A program made the position numbers and the translations under genes. Positions 14,430-23,037 of a stretch of DNA of 33,310 bases are shown one piece after another. Origin of the DNA: Eubacterium sp. (GTDB lineage Bacteria; Bacillota; Clostridia; Lachnospirales; Lachnospiraceae); NCBI GenBank assembly GCA_021769425.1, contig JAETSX010000048.1, positions 1 through 33,310 of the forward strand. Reading direction: 5' to 3'. The notes under the pieces are model-generated. The model was not told the DNA's origin, searched no databases, and was given only the letters and a program-made list of their open reading frames with translations. How positions within the stretch are numbered: position 1 is the first letter of the stretch; the number at the start of each line of letters is the position of its first letter.

Positions 14430-15842
14430 TTATAAACGATAACAAACTTTTCCCGGATTTAAAATCATCTTGGGATCAAATACCCGTTTGATGCCTTCCA
14501 TAATTGCCATATTGGTTTCCCCAACGGAATCCAAAAGATATTTCACCTTGCCGGAGCCAATGCCGTGCTCACCGGAAACAAGTCCGCCGCAGTCTGTCGC
14601 TTCTTTATAGATAATGTCAAAGAATTTATCTACCCGTTTCTTGAACTCCTCTTCCTCCAAATCATTAGAACACTGATAAATATGAAGATTTCCGTCTCCG
14701 GCATGACCAAAGGATTTAATGGTCAGCCCGCAGTCTTCCCCTGTCTTGTTGACAAATTCCAGATAATCCGCAATCTTATTCACCGGAACTACTACGTCGC
14801 ATTCATCCAGCAGCTTTGTCTCTTCCATAATCGCTTCCAGGAAGGAAGAACGCGCCGCCCATGCGTCTTTCATCTTAGTGGGGGTGTCTGCCACCAATAC
14901 GTCAATGGCTCCTTCCTCCAATACCAGTTCAGCCGCCTGCTCCACCAATGCGTCCACTTCTTCCTCTGAATTTCCATCCAGTGTAATCAGCAGATATGCG
15001 CCGATTTCTGTTCCCTCCAGTTCCTGCGGAAATACGGATTTGCCGATATAGCGTTCTGATGCCAGCACAATCTCCCTCTCCATAAATTCAATGGCCTGCG
15101 GGTCCATATGAGCCATTTTAAACTTGGGAACTGTAGCCAATGCAGTATGCAGGTCTTCAAAGGGGATAATCAGAGAAGCCGCTGCCTTGGGCGCAGGTAT
15201 AATCTTTAACGTCAGCTCTGTGATAATTCCAAGTGTTCCTTCTGAGCCAATCATCAGGTTCAGCAGGGAATATCCGGAAGATGTCTTAGACACAGTGGCG
15301 CCCAAATGGGTAATTTCCCCGGTAGGCAGCACAACGGTCATTGCCCTTACATAGTCACGGGTCGCTCCGTATTTCACCGCGCGCATGCCCCCTGCGTTGG
15401 TTGCCACGTTTCCTCCTACACAGGCAAATTTCTCACCTGGATCCGGCGGATACAGCATTCCTTTTCCCTGGCAGTCCTCTGCCAGATCATTTAACAATAC
15501 GCCGGCTTCGATTTCCACGACGAAATTTTCCATGTCATAAGATTTAATCTTATTCATTTTGGAAATGTCAATGAGCACACCGCCGTACAGAGGCACTGCC
15601 CCTCCTGCCAGGCCGGTGCCTGCTCCTCTGGGAGTCACCGGGATATTGTTTTCATAACAGATTTTCATAATCCCTGCCACTTCCTCCGTTGAACGGGGCT
15701 GAACTGCCACATCCGGCATATGGGTTCCGTAAATAGGCATTTCATCCTTGGCATAGTCCGGGTTAATGTCCTCTCCCTGGAAAACATAACTTGTGACTGC
15801 TTTCAGTTGTTCTACAATTTCTGGCGTCAATTGGTTGTACAT
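14430..15842 (-). CDS. lctD: FAD-dependent D-lactate dehydrogenase (LctD/GlcD-like)
   Basis: The 470-residue protein has an FAD-binding type 4 domain with TPRGAGTGLAGGAVPLYGG and CVGGNVATNAGGMRAVKYGA. A C-terminal FAD-linked oxidase domain shows SFGHAGDGNLHIY, SGEHGIGSGK and MILNPGKV. This is the GlcD/Dld family that oxidises 2-hydroxy acids; LctD of Acetobacterium forms a complex with EtfAB. An AAGGAGG ribosome site sits 7 nt before the ATG. It is the second gene of the operon, between permease and etfB. D-lactate is the likely substrate, with L-lactate supplied through LarA; glycolate is an alternative made less likely by the neighbours. Confidence 0.9.
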   Translation of the reverse strand: MYNQLTPEIVEQLKAVTSYVFQGEDINPDYAKDEMPIYGTHMPDVAVQPRSTEEVAGIMKICYENNIPVTPRGAGTGLAGGAVPLYGGVLIDISKMNKIKSYDMENFVVEIEAGVLLNDLAEDCQGKGMLYPPDPGEKFACVGGNVATNAGGMRAVKYGATRDYVRAMTVVLPTGEITHLGATVSKTSSGYSLLNLMIGSEGTLGIITELTLKIIPAPKAAASLIIPFEDLHTALATVPKFKMAHMDPQAIEFMEREIVLASERYIGKSVFPQELEGTEIGAYLLITLDGNSEEEVDALVEQAAELVLEEGAIDVLVADTPTKMKDAWAARSSFLEAIMEETKLLDECDVVVPVNKIADYLEFVNKTGEDCGLTIKSFGHAGDGNLHIYQCSNDLEEEEFKKRVDKFFDIIYKEATDCGGLVSGEHGIGSGKVKYLLDSVGETNMAIMEGIKRVFDPKMILNPGKVCYRL

Positions 15843-15950
15843 GTTGTTACCTCCTTGAAAAATTTATTCTTCGCAACAGTTCAGATGCCCGACTGTCACT
15901 ATTTTCCTGCTGTATTCAGGAACCGAATCTTCTTAATTCTTTTGTCTCTT

Positions 15951-17498
15951 TTACAATCCCAGCAAAGCTCCCGCATAGCAGATAATGCCTGACAATATGA
16001 CAAATAGCAGAAAATATTTAAACACTTTGCTTAAAATCTTACTTTCGGAACCTACCTGGTTAATTGCCCCTGCCCCGATGGCAATTCCCTGTGGGCAAAT
16101 CATCTTGCCGATTCCGGCGCCCATCACATTTGCCGCCGCCATCCAGGTTGGATTCAAATCAAGGGCTGCCGCCGTCTCGCTCTGAAGGCCGCCGAACAGC
16201 ACGCAGGTGGAAGTTCCCGAGCCCGTAACAAATGCTCCAAGGGCCCCGATAACCGGAGCAAAAAATGGATAAAAGGAACCGGTAACAGCTACTAAGAACT
16301 TTGCAATATCAGAAATCATTCCGCTGTAACTCATAATTTTTGCAGTTGCCATAACGGAACAGATGGTGAGTATGGTTTTCCAGTATTTTTTCAATGTCTC
16401 TAAAAAAACCTCCGCCATATCTCCAAAAGCAGCTCCCTGAATCAATCCTCCAATGATTGCCGCAAGGAATATCATAACCCCCGGCGTATTGATCCAGCTG
16501 AATCCAAGAGCGTTTCCGCCTTCTCCTGCATACACGGTAACTGTGCTCTTTATGCCTGCGATTGCATTATGTATGGGCGGACATAAGGTAGATGTCAGCA
16601 TCAGGAACAGGAATATCAGAATAAAGGAACTCCAGGCTTTCAGGCCCTCTGCCGCCCCTATGGCTTTTTCTTTGCCTGCTTCTCCGGAAATCTCAATGGT
16701 ATATTCCTGCTCCGGATCCTTATTAAAAATCCTTGCTGCTGCAATCATACATCCCATAGAACAGATAGAGCCGATGATATCCGGCAGCTCCGGCCCAATG
16801 AAATGTGCCGTGATGAACCAGGGAATTGTAAAAGACGCCGCTGCCACCAAAGTAGTGGGCATCATTCCTTTTAATGCCCGAATCCCTTTCCCGCAGATGC
16901 AGACCATCAAAAAAGGAGAGAGAAACGTCAGAATACATTGAATACTTACAATACTTCCCGCCAGAGGAACCAGCTCTGTTCCGGTCACGGATGCAAGTGT
17001 CACGGTGGGAACTCCTACAGAACCAAACGCCGTAGGGGTGGAATTTACCACCAAGCACCCCAGTACTGCACTCATAGGGTCAAGTCCGATTGCTGCCAGC
17101 ATAGACGCCGGAATTGCAACTGCCGTTCCGAAGCCGGCCATGCCTTCCATGAAGTTTCCGAACCCCCATCCGATAATCAAAGCCAGAACACGCTTGTCTC
17201 TGGAAACTCCCGCCAACATCCTTTTCACGTTTTCCATGGCGCCGGTTTTCAGAGTCAGATTGTAAGTGAACAATGCCGCTACAATCACAAGGCAGATGGG
17301 CCACAAAGCATTTAAAACCCCTTCCAGGGCCGCTGTCGCAATGCACAGGGCGCTTAATCCCCAATACCCCGCCGCTAATGCCGCTGTGACGGCCAATGCG
17401 ATAACACAAGCTTTGTGTCCGGCCATCTTCAGACCGCTGAGCGCTGCAATCAGCCAGATAATCGGCAGCATCGCAAGCAAAAATTCCAATAGTAACAA
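15951..17498 (-). CDS. lctP: L-lactate permease family transporter
   Basis: The protein has about twelve or more hydrophobic segments and lactate-permease (PF02652) features. These include WGFGNFMEGMAGFGTAVAIP, NSTPTAFGSVGVPTV, GALGAFVTGSGTSTCVLFGG and AANVMGAGIGKMICPQ. The length (about 515) is normal. A GTG at 17510 has the AAAGG directly abutting it, so the in-frame TTG at 17498, about 8 nt after AAAGGTGGG, is the better start; it gives the family-like beginning MLLLEFLLAMLPIIWLIAAL. It is the first gene of the lactate operon, driven by the promoter about 130 bp upstream. Transport of lactate with protons across the membrane is the family role. Confidence 0.9.
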   Translation of the reverse strand: MLLLEFLLAMLPIIWLIAALSGLKMAGHKACVIALAVTAALAAGYWGLSALCIATAALEGVLNALWPICLVIVAALFTYNLTLKTGAMENVKRMLAGVSRDKRVLALIIGWGFGNFMEGMAGFGTAVAIPASMLAAIGLDPMSAVLGCLVVNSTPTAFGSVGVPTVTLASVTGTELVPLAGSIVSIQCILTFLSPFLMVCICGKGIRALKGMMPTTLVAAASFTIPWFITAHFIGPELPDIIGSICSMGCMIAAARIFNKDPEQEYTIEISGEAGKEKAIGAAEGLKAWSSFILIFLFLMLTSTLCPPIHNAIAGIKSTVTVYAGEGGNALGFSWINTPGVMIFLAAIIGGLIQGAAFGDMAEVFLETLKKYWKTILTICSVMATAKIMSYSGMISDIAKFLVAVTGSFYPFFAPVIGALGAFVTGSGTSTCVLFGGLQSETAAALDLNPTWMAAANVMGAGIGKMICPQGIAIGAGAINQVGSESKILSKVFKYFLLFVILSGIICYAGALLGL

Positions 17499-17517
17499 TT
17501 GTTTTCCCACCTTTCTT

Positions 17518-17534
17518 AATTGGATTATCCAATT
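17518..17534. promoter_or_regulatory. Operator-like palindrome O1
   Basis: AATTGGATTATCCAATT is a perfect 8-1-8 palindrome just upstream of the permease ribosome site. Its TTGG...CCAA arms match O2. It fits the GntR/FCD operator pattern only loosely in the centre. Confidence 0.5.
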
Positions 17535-17602
17535 TATTGATTTAATTTATTTTTCTCTTATATTCACGTTATTCTTCTACAATTAGTACTTTATTCTTAT
17601 TT

Positions 17603-17617
17603 ATTGGGTCACCCAAT
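17603..17617. promoter_or_regulatory. Operator-like palindrome O2 overlapping the transcription start
   Basis: ATTGGGTCACCCAAT is a perfect 7-1-7 palindrome fitting the FCD/GntR type (TNGTnnnACNA-like: GGT-C-ACC). It lies 11-25 nt downstream of the -10 box, so a bound repressor would block initiation. Confidence 0.7.
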
Positions 17618-17628
17618 TTCTAATTATT

Positions 17629-17656
17629 ATTATAGCACGCTTTTTCAATTCTTCAA
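17629..17656 (-). promoter_or_regulatory. Sigma-A promoter of the lactate operon
   Basis: On the minus strand the -35 is TTGAAG (17651-17656), followed by a 16-nt spacer and an extended -10 TGCTATAAT (TATAAT at 17629-17634). Transcription would begin near 17622 and run into O2 and the permease leader. Confidence 0.75.
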
Positions 17657-17721
17657 GCGCTTTTTATAATTCTGTTACATTTTAACATTTTCTCTTTCTT
17701 TTTTTGTGTAATTTCACGAAG

Positions 17722-17735
17722 ATTGGGTCACCCTT
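17722..17735. promoter_or_regulatory. Operator-like site O3 upstream of the promoter
   Basis: ATTGGGTCACCCTT repeats 12 of the first 14 bases of O2 with one arm imperfect. It lies about 119 bp upstream of O2, centre to centre, and about 70 bp upstream of the -35, suitable for an auxiliary or looping site. Confidence 0.5.
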
Positions 17736-17805
17736 TTTTCCCATTTCTGATATGCTGCATGACAGCAAAGACTTTTTTGCAGCTTACTCTGCACTTTGCA
17801 CCATA

Positions 17806-17826
17806 TTATTCCGGCGGTTAAATATC
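17806..17826. repeat. Solo end of the MITE-like element
   Basis: TTATTCCGGCGGTTAAATATC matches the terminal inverted repeat of the element at 6171-6351 with one mismatch and is also preceded by TA. No matching second end is visible nearby, so it is a truncated copy. Confidence 0.55.
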
Positions 17827-17840
17827 TATTAAAATGCAAA

Positions 17841-17872
17841 GGAAGCAGTAACGCTTATAGGTTACTGCCTCC
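17841..17872 (-). terminator. Hairpin downstream of the (p)ppGpp synthetase gene
   Basis: GCAGTAAC (17845-17852) pairs perfectly with GTTACTGC (17861-17868), extended by GGA/TCC outside a mismatch. The minus-strand tail is only moderately T-rich. It lies about 65 bp past the gene's stop. Confidence 0.55.
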
Positions 17873-17934
17873 ATGTAAATCTAAAAAGAAACCTGCACCG
17901 GAACGTGTCTGAAACATTCTTCAAACACGCTGTT

Positions 17935-20262
17935 CTAGCCTCTGGTCCTCTCAATATCAATCACGCTTTCCACCTGCCGAATCTTATCAATCAGGCTGAT
18001 CAGTTCTTCCTTTCCTTTCGTTCCGAATGCAAGAGTAATGGTGGCCACTCCCTGCTTACTGGTATTGGAATGAATGGAACTGATATCAATCTGGCGTTCT
18101 GTCAGTATCTTTGTAATATCCACAATCAGACCGGTACGGTTATTCCCATAAATTTTGATTTCCGCCATATACCGTCCGGCTTCCCCTTCGCTCTCCTGCC
18201 ATTCTGCGTCCAGCAGGCGGGCCCTCTCAATTTCCGAGAGGTTGATAATATTGATACAGTCTGTCCGGTGGATGGAAATTCCTCTTCCCCGGGTGACAAA
18301 CCCTACGATTTCATCCCCCGGAACCGGCGCACAGCAGCGGGAAAACCGCACGGCCACATCATCAATGCCTTTCACTACGATACCGCTTCTGGAACGGGTG
18401 TGAGTCTCCTTTTCCTTATTTCCGGAGGACGCTGCATTTCCCATTCCATCATTCGCCATACGCTTTAAGATTTCCTCATCTGTGATGGCCGCCTTGTGTT
18501 CTTTCTTGTAGTACTCCTGCATCTTGTTGATGATCTGGCCTTCTTTTAAACCGCCGTGGCCCACTGCCGCCAGCACGGATTCCCAGTCCCGGAACCCATA
18601 TTTGCGCATAATGCGCTCCTGATAAGACGCCTGGTTCAAATCCGGCCAGTTAATGGCTTTTGCCTTGCAATACTGGGCAATCAGTTCTTTTCCCCTGGAA
18701 ATATTCTCTTCCTTAAATTCACTGCGGAACCATTGATTAATTTTATTTTTGGCCTGGGTGCTCTTGACAATATTCAGCCAGTCCCGGCTGGGGCCCCTGG
18801 AGTTCTGGGAAGTCAGCACTTCAATCCGGTCCCCGTTTTGAATCACATAGTCAATATTTACCAGCTTGCCGTTTACTTTCGCGCCGATCATCCGGTTGCC
18901 CACTGCGGAATGGATACTGTAAGCAAAATCAATGGGCGTGGAGCCGTTGGGCAGATTCTTCACATCTCCGGAAGGAGTGAAACAGAAAACCGTATCGGAA
19001 AACAGATCCAAATCGCTTTTCAGCAGGCTCATAAATTCCCGGTTATCAGACATATCCTTCTGCCATTCCAGAATCTGGCGAAGCCAGCTTAACTTCTCCT
19101 CTTCCTGGCTTTTTTCCGCCACTTTGCTGCCGTTGGAAGCCTCTTTATACTTCCAGTGGGCCGCAATTCCGAACTCCGCCGTCCGATGCATCTCGAAAGT
19201 GCGGATCTGGATCTCAAAGGGCTGTCCGGTAGGCCCGATTAAAGTAGTGTGCAAAGACTGGTACATATTGGGCTTGGGCATGGCAATGTAATCTTTAAAA
19301 CGTCCGGGAATCGGCTTATACATCTCATGGATTACCCCAAGAGCCGCATAGCAGTCCTTGACAGAGTTCACGATAATGCGGATGGCAAACAGATCATAAA
19401 TCTGATCCAGCGTCTTATCCTGATTTACCATCTTCTTATAAATGCTGAAAAAATGCTTGGCCCGGCCGTCAATGGACGCTTCAATCCCTGCGCCCTTCAC
19501 ATGCTCCTTCACCTCTTCCACCAGCTTGAAAATATACTCTTCCCGGACGCTTTTGCGAAGGGCTATCTTCTCCACCAAATCGTAATAAGCATCCGGCTCT
19601 AAATATTTCAAAGACAAATCATCCAATTCTATCTTAATTCTGGAAATTCCAAGACGCTGGGCAATGGGGGCATAGATATCCATGGTCTCCCTTGCCTTTT
19701 CCTTCTGTTTTTCCGGCTTCATATATTTCAGGGTCCGCATATTGTGCAGACGGTCCGCCAGCTTAATCAGAATCACCCTGATATCCTTCGCCATGGCCAG
19801 AAACATTTTGCGAAGATTCTCTGCCTGCACTTCCACTTTATCCGCGTCATAGGACAACTGGCCCAGTTTGGTGACGCCGTCCACCAAAAGCGCAACTTCC
19901 TCGCTGAATTCCTGAGCAATCTCTTCCTCTGTCATCACGGTATCTTCCACTACGTCATGAAGAATTCCTGCAACGATGGTTTCTTTATCCAATTCCAGTT
20001 CAGCAAGAATAATAGCGACACAAAGGGGATGGATAATATACGCCTCTCCTGATTTGCGCACCTGTCCCGTATGCGCCTCATCTGCAATCTTATACGCTTT
20101 TTCAATCAAAGAAATATCCGTAGAGGGATGATACCGCCTCACGCTTGCAATCAGCTCATCATACAGACTCTGAGGGCTCACAAACTCCTTGGTGGCCTTA
20201 ATATGCTCATCCGCTATAATCGCTTCTTTCTGTTCACTTAATCGAATCTTCTTATCTTCCAT
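17935..20262 (-). CDS. relA: Bifunctional (p)ppGpp synthetase/hydrolase (Rel)
   Basis: Domains in order are: an HD hydrolase domain (YIIHPLCVAIILAEL, GILHDVVEDT), a RelA/SpoT synthetase domain (PGRFKDYIAMPKPNMYQSLH, IQIRTFEMHRTAEFGIAAHW), a TGS domain (VFCFTPSGDVKNLPNGSTPI), a cysteine-containing region (VRFSRCCAPVPGDEIVGF) and a C-terminal ACT domain (AEIKIYGNNRTGLIVDITK). The RFKD motif, rather than the ExDD of monofunctional RelA, marks a bifunctional enzyme that makes and degrades the alarmone. The ATG at 20262 has GGAG 8 nt upstream and is preferred; the frame stays open to another ATG at 20355 with a weak site. The product from 20262 is 775 residues. Confidence 0.93.
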   Translation of the reverse strand: MEDKKIRLSEQKEAIIADEHIKATKEFVSPQSLYDELIASVRRYHPSTDISLIEKAYKIADEAHTGQVRKSGEAYIIHPLCVAIILAELELDKETIVAGILHDVVEDTVMTEEEIAQEFSEEVALLVDGVTKLGQLSYDADKVEVQAENLRKMFLAMAKDIRVILIKLADRLHNMRTLKYMKPEKQKEKARETMDIYAPIAQRLGISRIKIELDDLSLKYLEPDAYYDLVEKIALRKSVREEYIFKLVEEVKEHVKGAGIEASIDGRAKHFFSIYKKMVNQDKTLDQIYDLFAIRIIVNSVKDCYAALGVIHEMYKPIPGRFKDYIAMPKPNMYQSLHTTLIGPTGQPFEIQIRTFEMHRTAEFGIAAHWKYKEASNGSKVAEKSQEEEKLSWLRQILEWQKDMSDNREFMSLLKSDLDLFSDTVFCFTPSGDVKNLPNGSTPIDFAYSIHSAVGNRMIGAKVNGKLVNIDYVIQNGDRIEVLTSQNSRGPSRDWLNIVKSTQAKNKINQWFRSEFKEENISRGKELIAQYCKAKAINWPDLNQASYQERIMRKYGFRDWESVLAAVGHGGLKEGQIINKMQEYYKKEHKAAITDEEILKRMANDGMGNAASSGNKEKETHTRSRSGIVVKGIDDVAVRFSRCCAPVPGDEIVGFVTRGRGISIHRTDCINIINLSEIERARLLDAEWQESEGEAGRYMAEIKIYGNNRTGLIVDITKILTERQIDISSIHSNTSKQGVATITLAFGTKGKEELISLIDKIRQVESVIDIERTRG

Positions 20263-20401
20263 ATGCATTTCTCCATCCCGCAGCTCTCTTCTTCCTTCTT
20301 GTATTGCCTGCAGTGCATCCAGTCTGCAATCATGCGTACAATACACCAGATTCATACTTCTTTCATCATTTTTGCATGAACTATATTATAATTAATTTTT
20401 T

Positions 20402-21316
20402 CTAAAAATGCAACGATTTCGTGTACCTTTGCATGGTCTTTCCCTGAATTTTTATTTCCTCCTGCCATTGAAATCCAAGCTTTTCGGCCAGATGCACGGA
20501 TATTTCATTGCCTTTTTCTATCAGGCAGTTCAGTTCCTCAAATTCTGTTCCCTTTGCGGCAAACTGAAGGATTCCCTCACATAATTCTGTGGCATACCCC
20601 TGGTTCTGAAATTCTTTTCCAATGAGATAGCCCAGTTCCAGCACGGGTTTTCCATGAATTTCCCTGAGATTCAGTCCCGCCCTTCCTATCATATTCCCAG
20701 CGGCGCGCTCAATTGCTATCCACATGCCGAACCCGTAAAAGGAATACATATTCCGGATGTACGCTCTGGTATATTCTTCCTCTTTTTTCCTGTCTTCATA
20801 CAATCCCTCAATAAAATCTGTGATTCCCTCTCCCTGATACAGTTCATAGAGCCCGTCCAGATCCTCCGGCGTCATCTCCCGCAGATAACACCGTTTCGTC
20901 TCTATCACAGTCCAGGGCAGGCCGTGTTCCCGCTGGTACATCCGTTCCAGAAAATAAAAATCCACCTCGTCAAAACCTTCCACTTCCAGAAGGGCGTCCT
21001 CTAACTTCTGCCCCAGCAGCCTGGGATTGCGGTACGCCACCGCTGCAATTCTCATGTCTCCCCGTAAGGATAACGTCTGATCCGCCGCTCCGATTAGCAG
21101 GCATTCTTCCGGCTTAAGCCGGTGCAGCTCCAGGATCAGCCGCAGCTTATCCGGACTGTCAGCCTGAAACATATCCAGATTAATAATCTGCACATTGTAT
21201 TGATAAATGCCATCCAACAGCTCTGTCAGCCCGTCTTCCATTACAAAACGCTCCGGATCTTCAGGCTTTGCCGTATTCATTTCCTTCAAAGACAGAATTA
21301 ATCCACGTAATGCCAT
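20402..21316 (-). CDS. Degenerate HAD-like domain fused to GNAT acetyltransferase
   Basis: This is a 304-residue two-domain protein. Residues about 1-130 keep the outline of a HAD hydrolase (LHRLKPEECLLIGAADQTLS with a later AVAYRNPRLL), but the position of catalytic motif I, normally DxD, reads LILSL, so phosphatase activity is unlikely. Residues about 140-304 form a GNAT domain: IETKRCYLREMTPEDLDGLY, MIGRAGLNLREI, LELGYLIGKEFQNQGYATEL and VHLAEKLGF. The acetyl-CoA loop QNQGYA follows the Q/RxxGxA pattern. The start has GAGGG at good spacing, 46 bp separate it from the rel start region, and it is divergent from the glycosyltransferase gene. The acetylated substrate is unknown. Confidence 0.8.
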   Translation of the reverse strand: MALRGLILSLKEMNTAKPEDPERFVMEDGLTELLDGIYQYNVQIINLDMFQADSPDKLRLILELHRLKPEECLLIGAADQTLSLRGDMRIAAVAYRNPRLLGQKLEDALLEVEGFDEVDFYFLERMYQREHGLPWTVIETKRCYLREMTPEDLDGLYELYQGEGITDFIEGLYEDRKKEEEYTRAYIRNMYSFYGFGMWIAIERAAGNMIGRAGLNLREIHGKPVLELGYLIGKEFQNQGYATELCEGILQFAAKGTEFEELNCLIEKGNEISVHLAEKLGFQWQEEIKIQGKTMQRYTKSLHF

Positions 21317-21467
21317 TGCAAACCCTCATTTCCACTCTAAAATGCAGTAAGGAACTGCTAAGAAAAATCCTGGACGCTATTCACAGGCTATTTCTTAACA
21401 GTTTCTTATTACTATATCACATTCGGGATTTCCTGACAAATCCGACGGAAATTTTTCTGCAAAACAG

Positions 21468-21497
21468 TTGCGTCTTTTATCTTTTGTGAACTATAAT
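21468..21497 (+). promoter_or_regulatory. Candidate promoter of the CgeB-like gene
   Basis: TTGCGT (21468-21473) and TATAAT (21492-21497) are separated by 18 nt. The leader of about 130 nt to the ATG at 21635 holds no other gene. The rest of this intergenic region (21317-21634) shows nothing else I can support. Confidence 0.6.
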
Positions 21498-21634
21498 TTA
21501 CAGATAAAGCGCTTATGCGGACACTCTGACTTCACTCATGAACGGCATTTTTGAACTTCTGCCGGCATCTGGAACGGACAGTCCGCTGCGTCAGCAAAAC
21601 CTATTTTAAACCGCTTTGAGAAAGGACAGAACAC

Positions 21635-22807
21635 ATGAACCCATCCCGAATTATTTTTATCAAAGGCTCCGTGGAAACGCTGGAATTTTTCTCCCTGCAA
21701 ATCGCAAAAGCTCTCCGTTCACAGGGAATAGACACATGGTTCTGGGATATGAAAGCCCCCTTAAGCAGCAGGGAACGTTTCCTGGAATTAAAACCCTGCG
21801 AAGATACGGTTCTGGTTACATTTAACTTTATCGGATTATCAGGGGAATCCCAGTTTCAGGCAGAAAATATTTCCCTCTGGGAGCTGCAAAACATCCCTGT
21901 TTTCTGTATTATGGTGGATCATCCCATGTATTATTACAACAGACTCCGCGCCGGAATAAAAAACCTGACTCTGATCTGCATTGACAGGGATCATCAGTCT
22001 TTTGTCAGCCAGTATTATCCGGAATACGGCAGGGTGCATTTTCTTCCATTGGCCGGCACAATGCTCCCTGGAAAACCTCTGCCCTTAGAGGAGCGGAGCA
22101 TTGATGTGATTTTCACTGGAAATTATATTCCTCCCAAACATTTGACGCCCCATATTCAACATATGGACGCTGAGAGCCGTGACTTTTATTTTGACATCAT
22201 AAAGGAACTGATCCGCCATCCTAACCGTCCCATGGAGCAGGAATTAATTGCCCGCCTGACCGGAGAATTTTCGCAGATTACCAGAGAAGAAATCCTTTCC
22301 TGCCTTTACAGCATGATTTTTATTGATCTGTATGTGCGTTCCTGGTTCCGCCGGGAAATTGTCTGCGCCCTGGCAGAAGACGGCATCCCGGTCACTATCA
22401 TCGGCAAAGACTGGGAACAGGCCGGCTGCAAATGTCCAAAAAATCTGATTCTCACCGGCCAGAAAAACTCCCTTGCCTGCCTGGAATCCATGAGGCAGGC
22501 AAAAATTTCTGTCAACGTAATGCCCTGGTTTAAAAACGGAGCCCATGACCGGATTTTCAACGGAATGCTGCAGGGGTGCGCTGTGATAACAGATTCCTCC
22601 GCCTATCTGGACGAAATCCTCAGCGACGGAAAAGACTGCGCCTTCTTCCGGCTGGACTGCTGGAACGAAATCAGTCAGAAAGTACGGCGCCTTCTGGAGC
22701 ATCCCGGCGAAGCCAACTGCATTGCGTCAGCTGGATACAGAACAGCATCCGAATCCCATACCTGGGCAGACCGGGCGCAGGCTTTACTGAAGATTATCTC
22801 AGCATAG
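21635..22807 (+). CDS. CgeB-like glycosyltransferase family protein
   Basis: The 390-residue soluble protein starts at an ATG preceded by GAAAGGAC. Features of CgeB/Glyco_trans_1-type proteins are visible: an N-terminal Rossmann-like half (LVTFNFIGLSGES, IPVFCIMVDHPMYYYNRL) and a C-terminal half with VTIIGKDW. It then has the donor-site-like HDRIFNGMLQGCAVITDSSA with YLDEIL. Such proteins glycosylate spore or cell-surface proteins and polysaccharides. It stands upstream of a pair of secreted surface proteins and an EpsG-like polymerase on the same strand, so a surface-glycosylation role is a reasonable inference. The sugar donor and acceptor are unknown. Confidence 0.72.
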   Translation: MNPSRIIFIKGSVETLEFFSLQIAKALRSQGIDTWFWDMKAPLSSRERFLELKPCEDTVLVTFNFIGLSGESQFQAENISLWELQNIPVFCIMVDHPMYYYNRLRAGIKNLTLICIDRDHQSFVSQYYPEYGRVHFLPLAGTMLPGKPLPLEERSIDVIFTGNYIPPKHLTPHIQHMDAESRDFYFDIIKELIRHPNRPMEQELIARLTGEFSQITREEILSCLYSMIFIDLYVRSWFRREIVCALAEDGIPVTIIGKDWEQAGCKCPKNLILTGQKNSLACLESMRQAKISVNVMPWFKNGAHDRIFNGMLQGCAVITDSSAYLDEILSDGKDCAFFRLDCWNEISQKVRRLLEHPGEANCIASAGYRTASESHTWADRAQALLKIISA

Positions 22808-22892
22808 CCTGCAGATCCAATCTTTTTCATATCTCTCCCTCCTATCATAACATCTGATTATTTTCCATTGAATCCCAAATTGAATTTTCTTA

Positions 22893-22916
22893 AATATAGG
22901 AACAATTTCCTATATT
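22893..22916. promoter_or_regulatory. Perfect palindrome upstream of the surface-protein promoter
   Basis: AATATAGGAA and TTCCTATATT flank CAAT, a 10-bp perfect dyad ending 35 bp upstream of the -35. It may be a regulator site or a weak hairpin. Direct repeats TTGTCGA lie just after it (about 22915 and 22935). Confidence 0.5.
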
Positions 22917-22951
22917 GTCGAAAAATAAGAGAATTTGTCGATTAATTTTTC

Positions 22952-22980
22952 TTGAATTCTAACAAATTTCAACTTATAAT
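22952..22980 (+). promoter_or_regulatory. Strong sigma-A promoter of the surface-protein pair
   Basis: TTGAAT (22952-22957), a 17-nt spacer and TATAAT (22975-22980) form a near-consensus promoter. It sits in an AT-rich region 58 bp before the start codon, with AAAGGAGGAG as the ribosome site. Confidence 0.8.
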
Positions 22981-23037
22981 GAGAAAAATTAACAAAATTT
23001 TACAATTTAATTTTTTACAAAGGAGGAGCTGTAACTT

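Noticed and set aside
20263-20355. Longer Rel protein starting at 20355
   Set aside because: The ribosome site there is weak and the extra residues do not resemble Rel N-termini; GGAG at 8 nt supports 20262. The longer form is not excluded.
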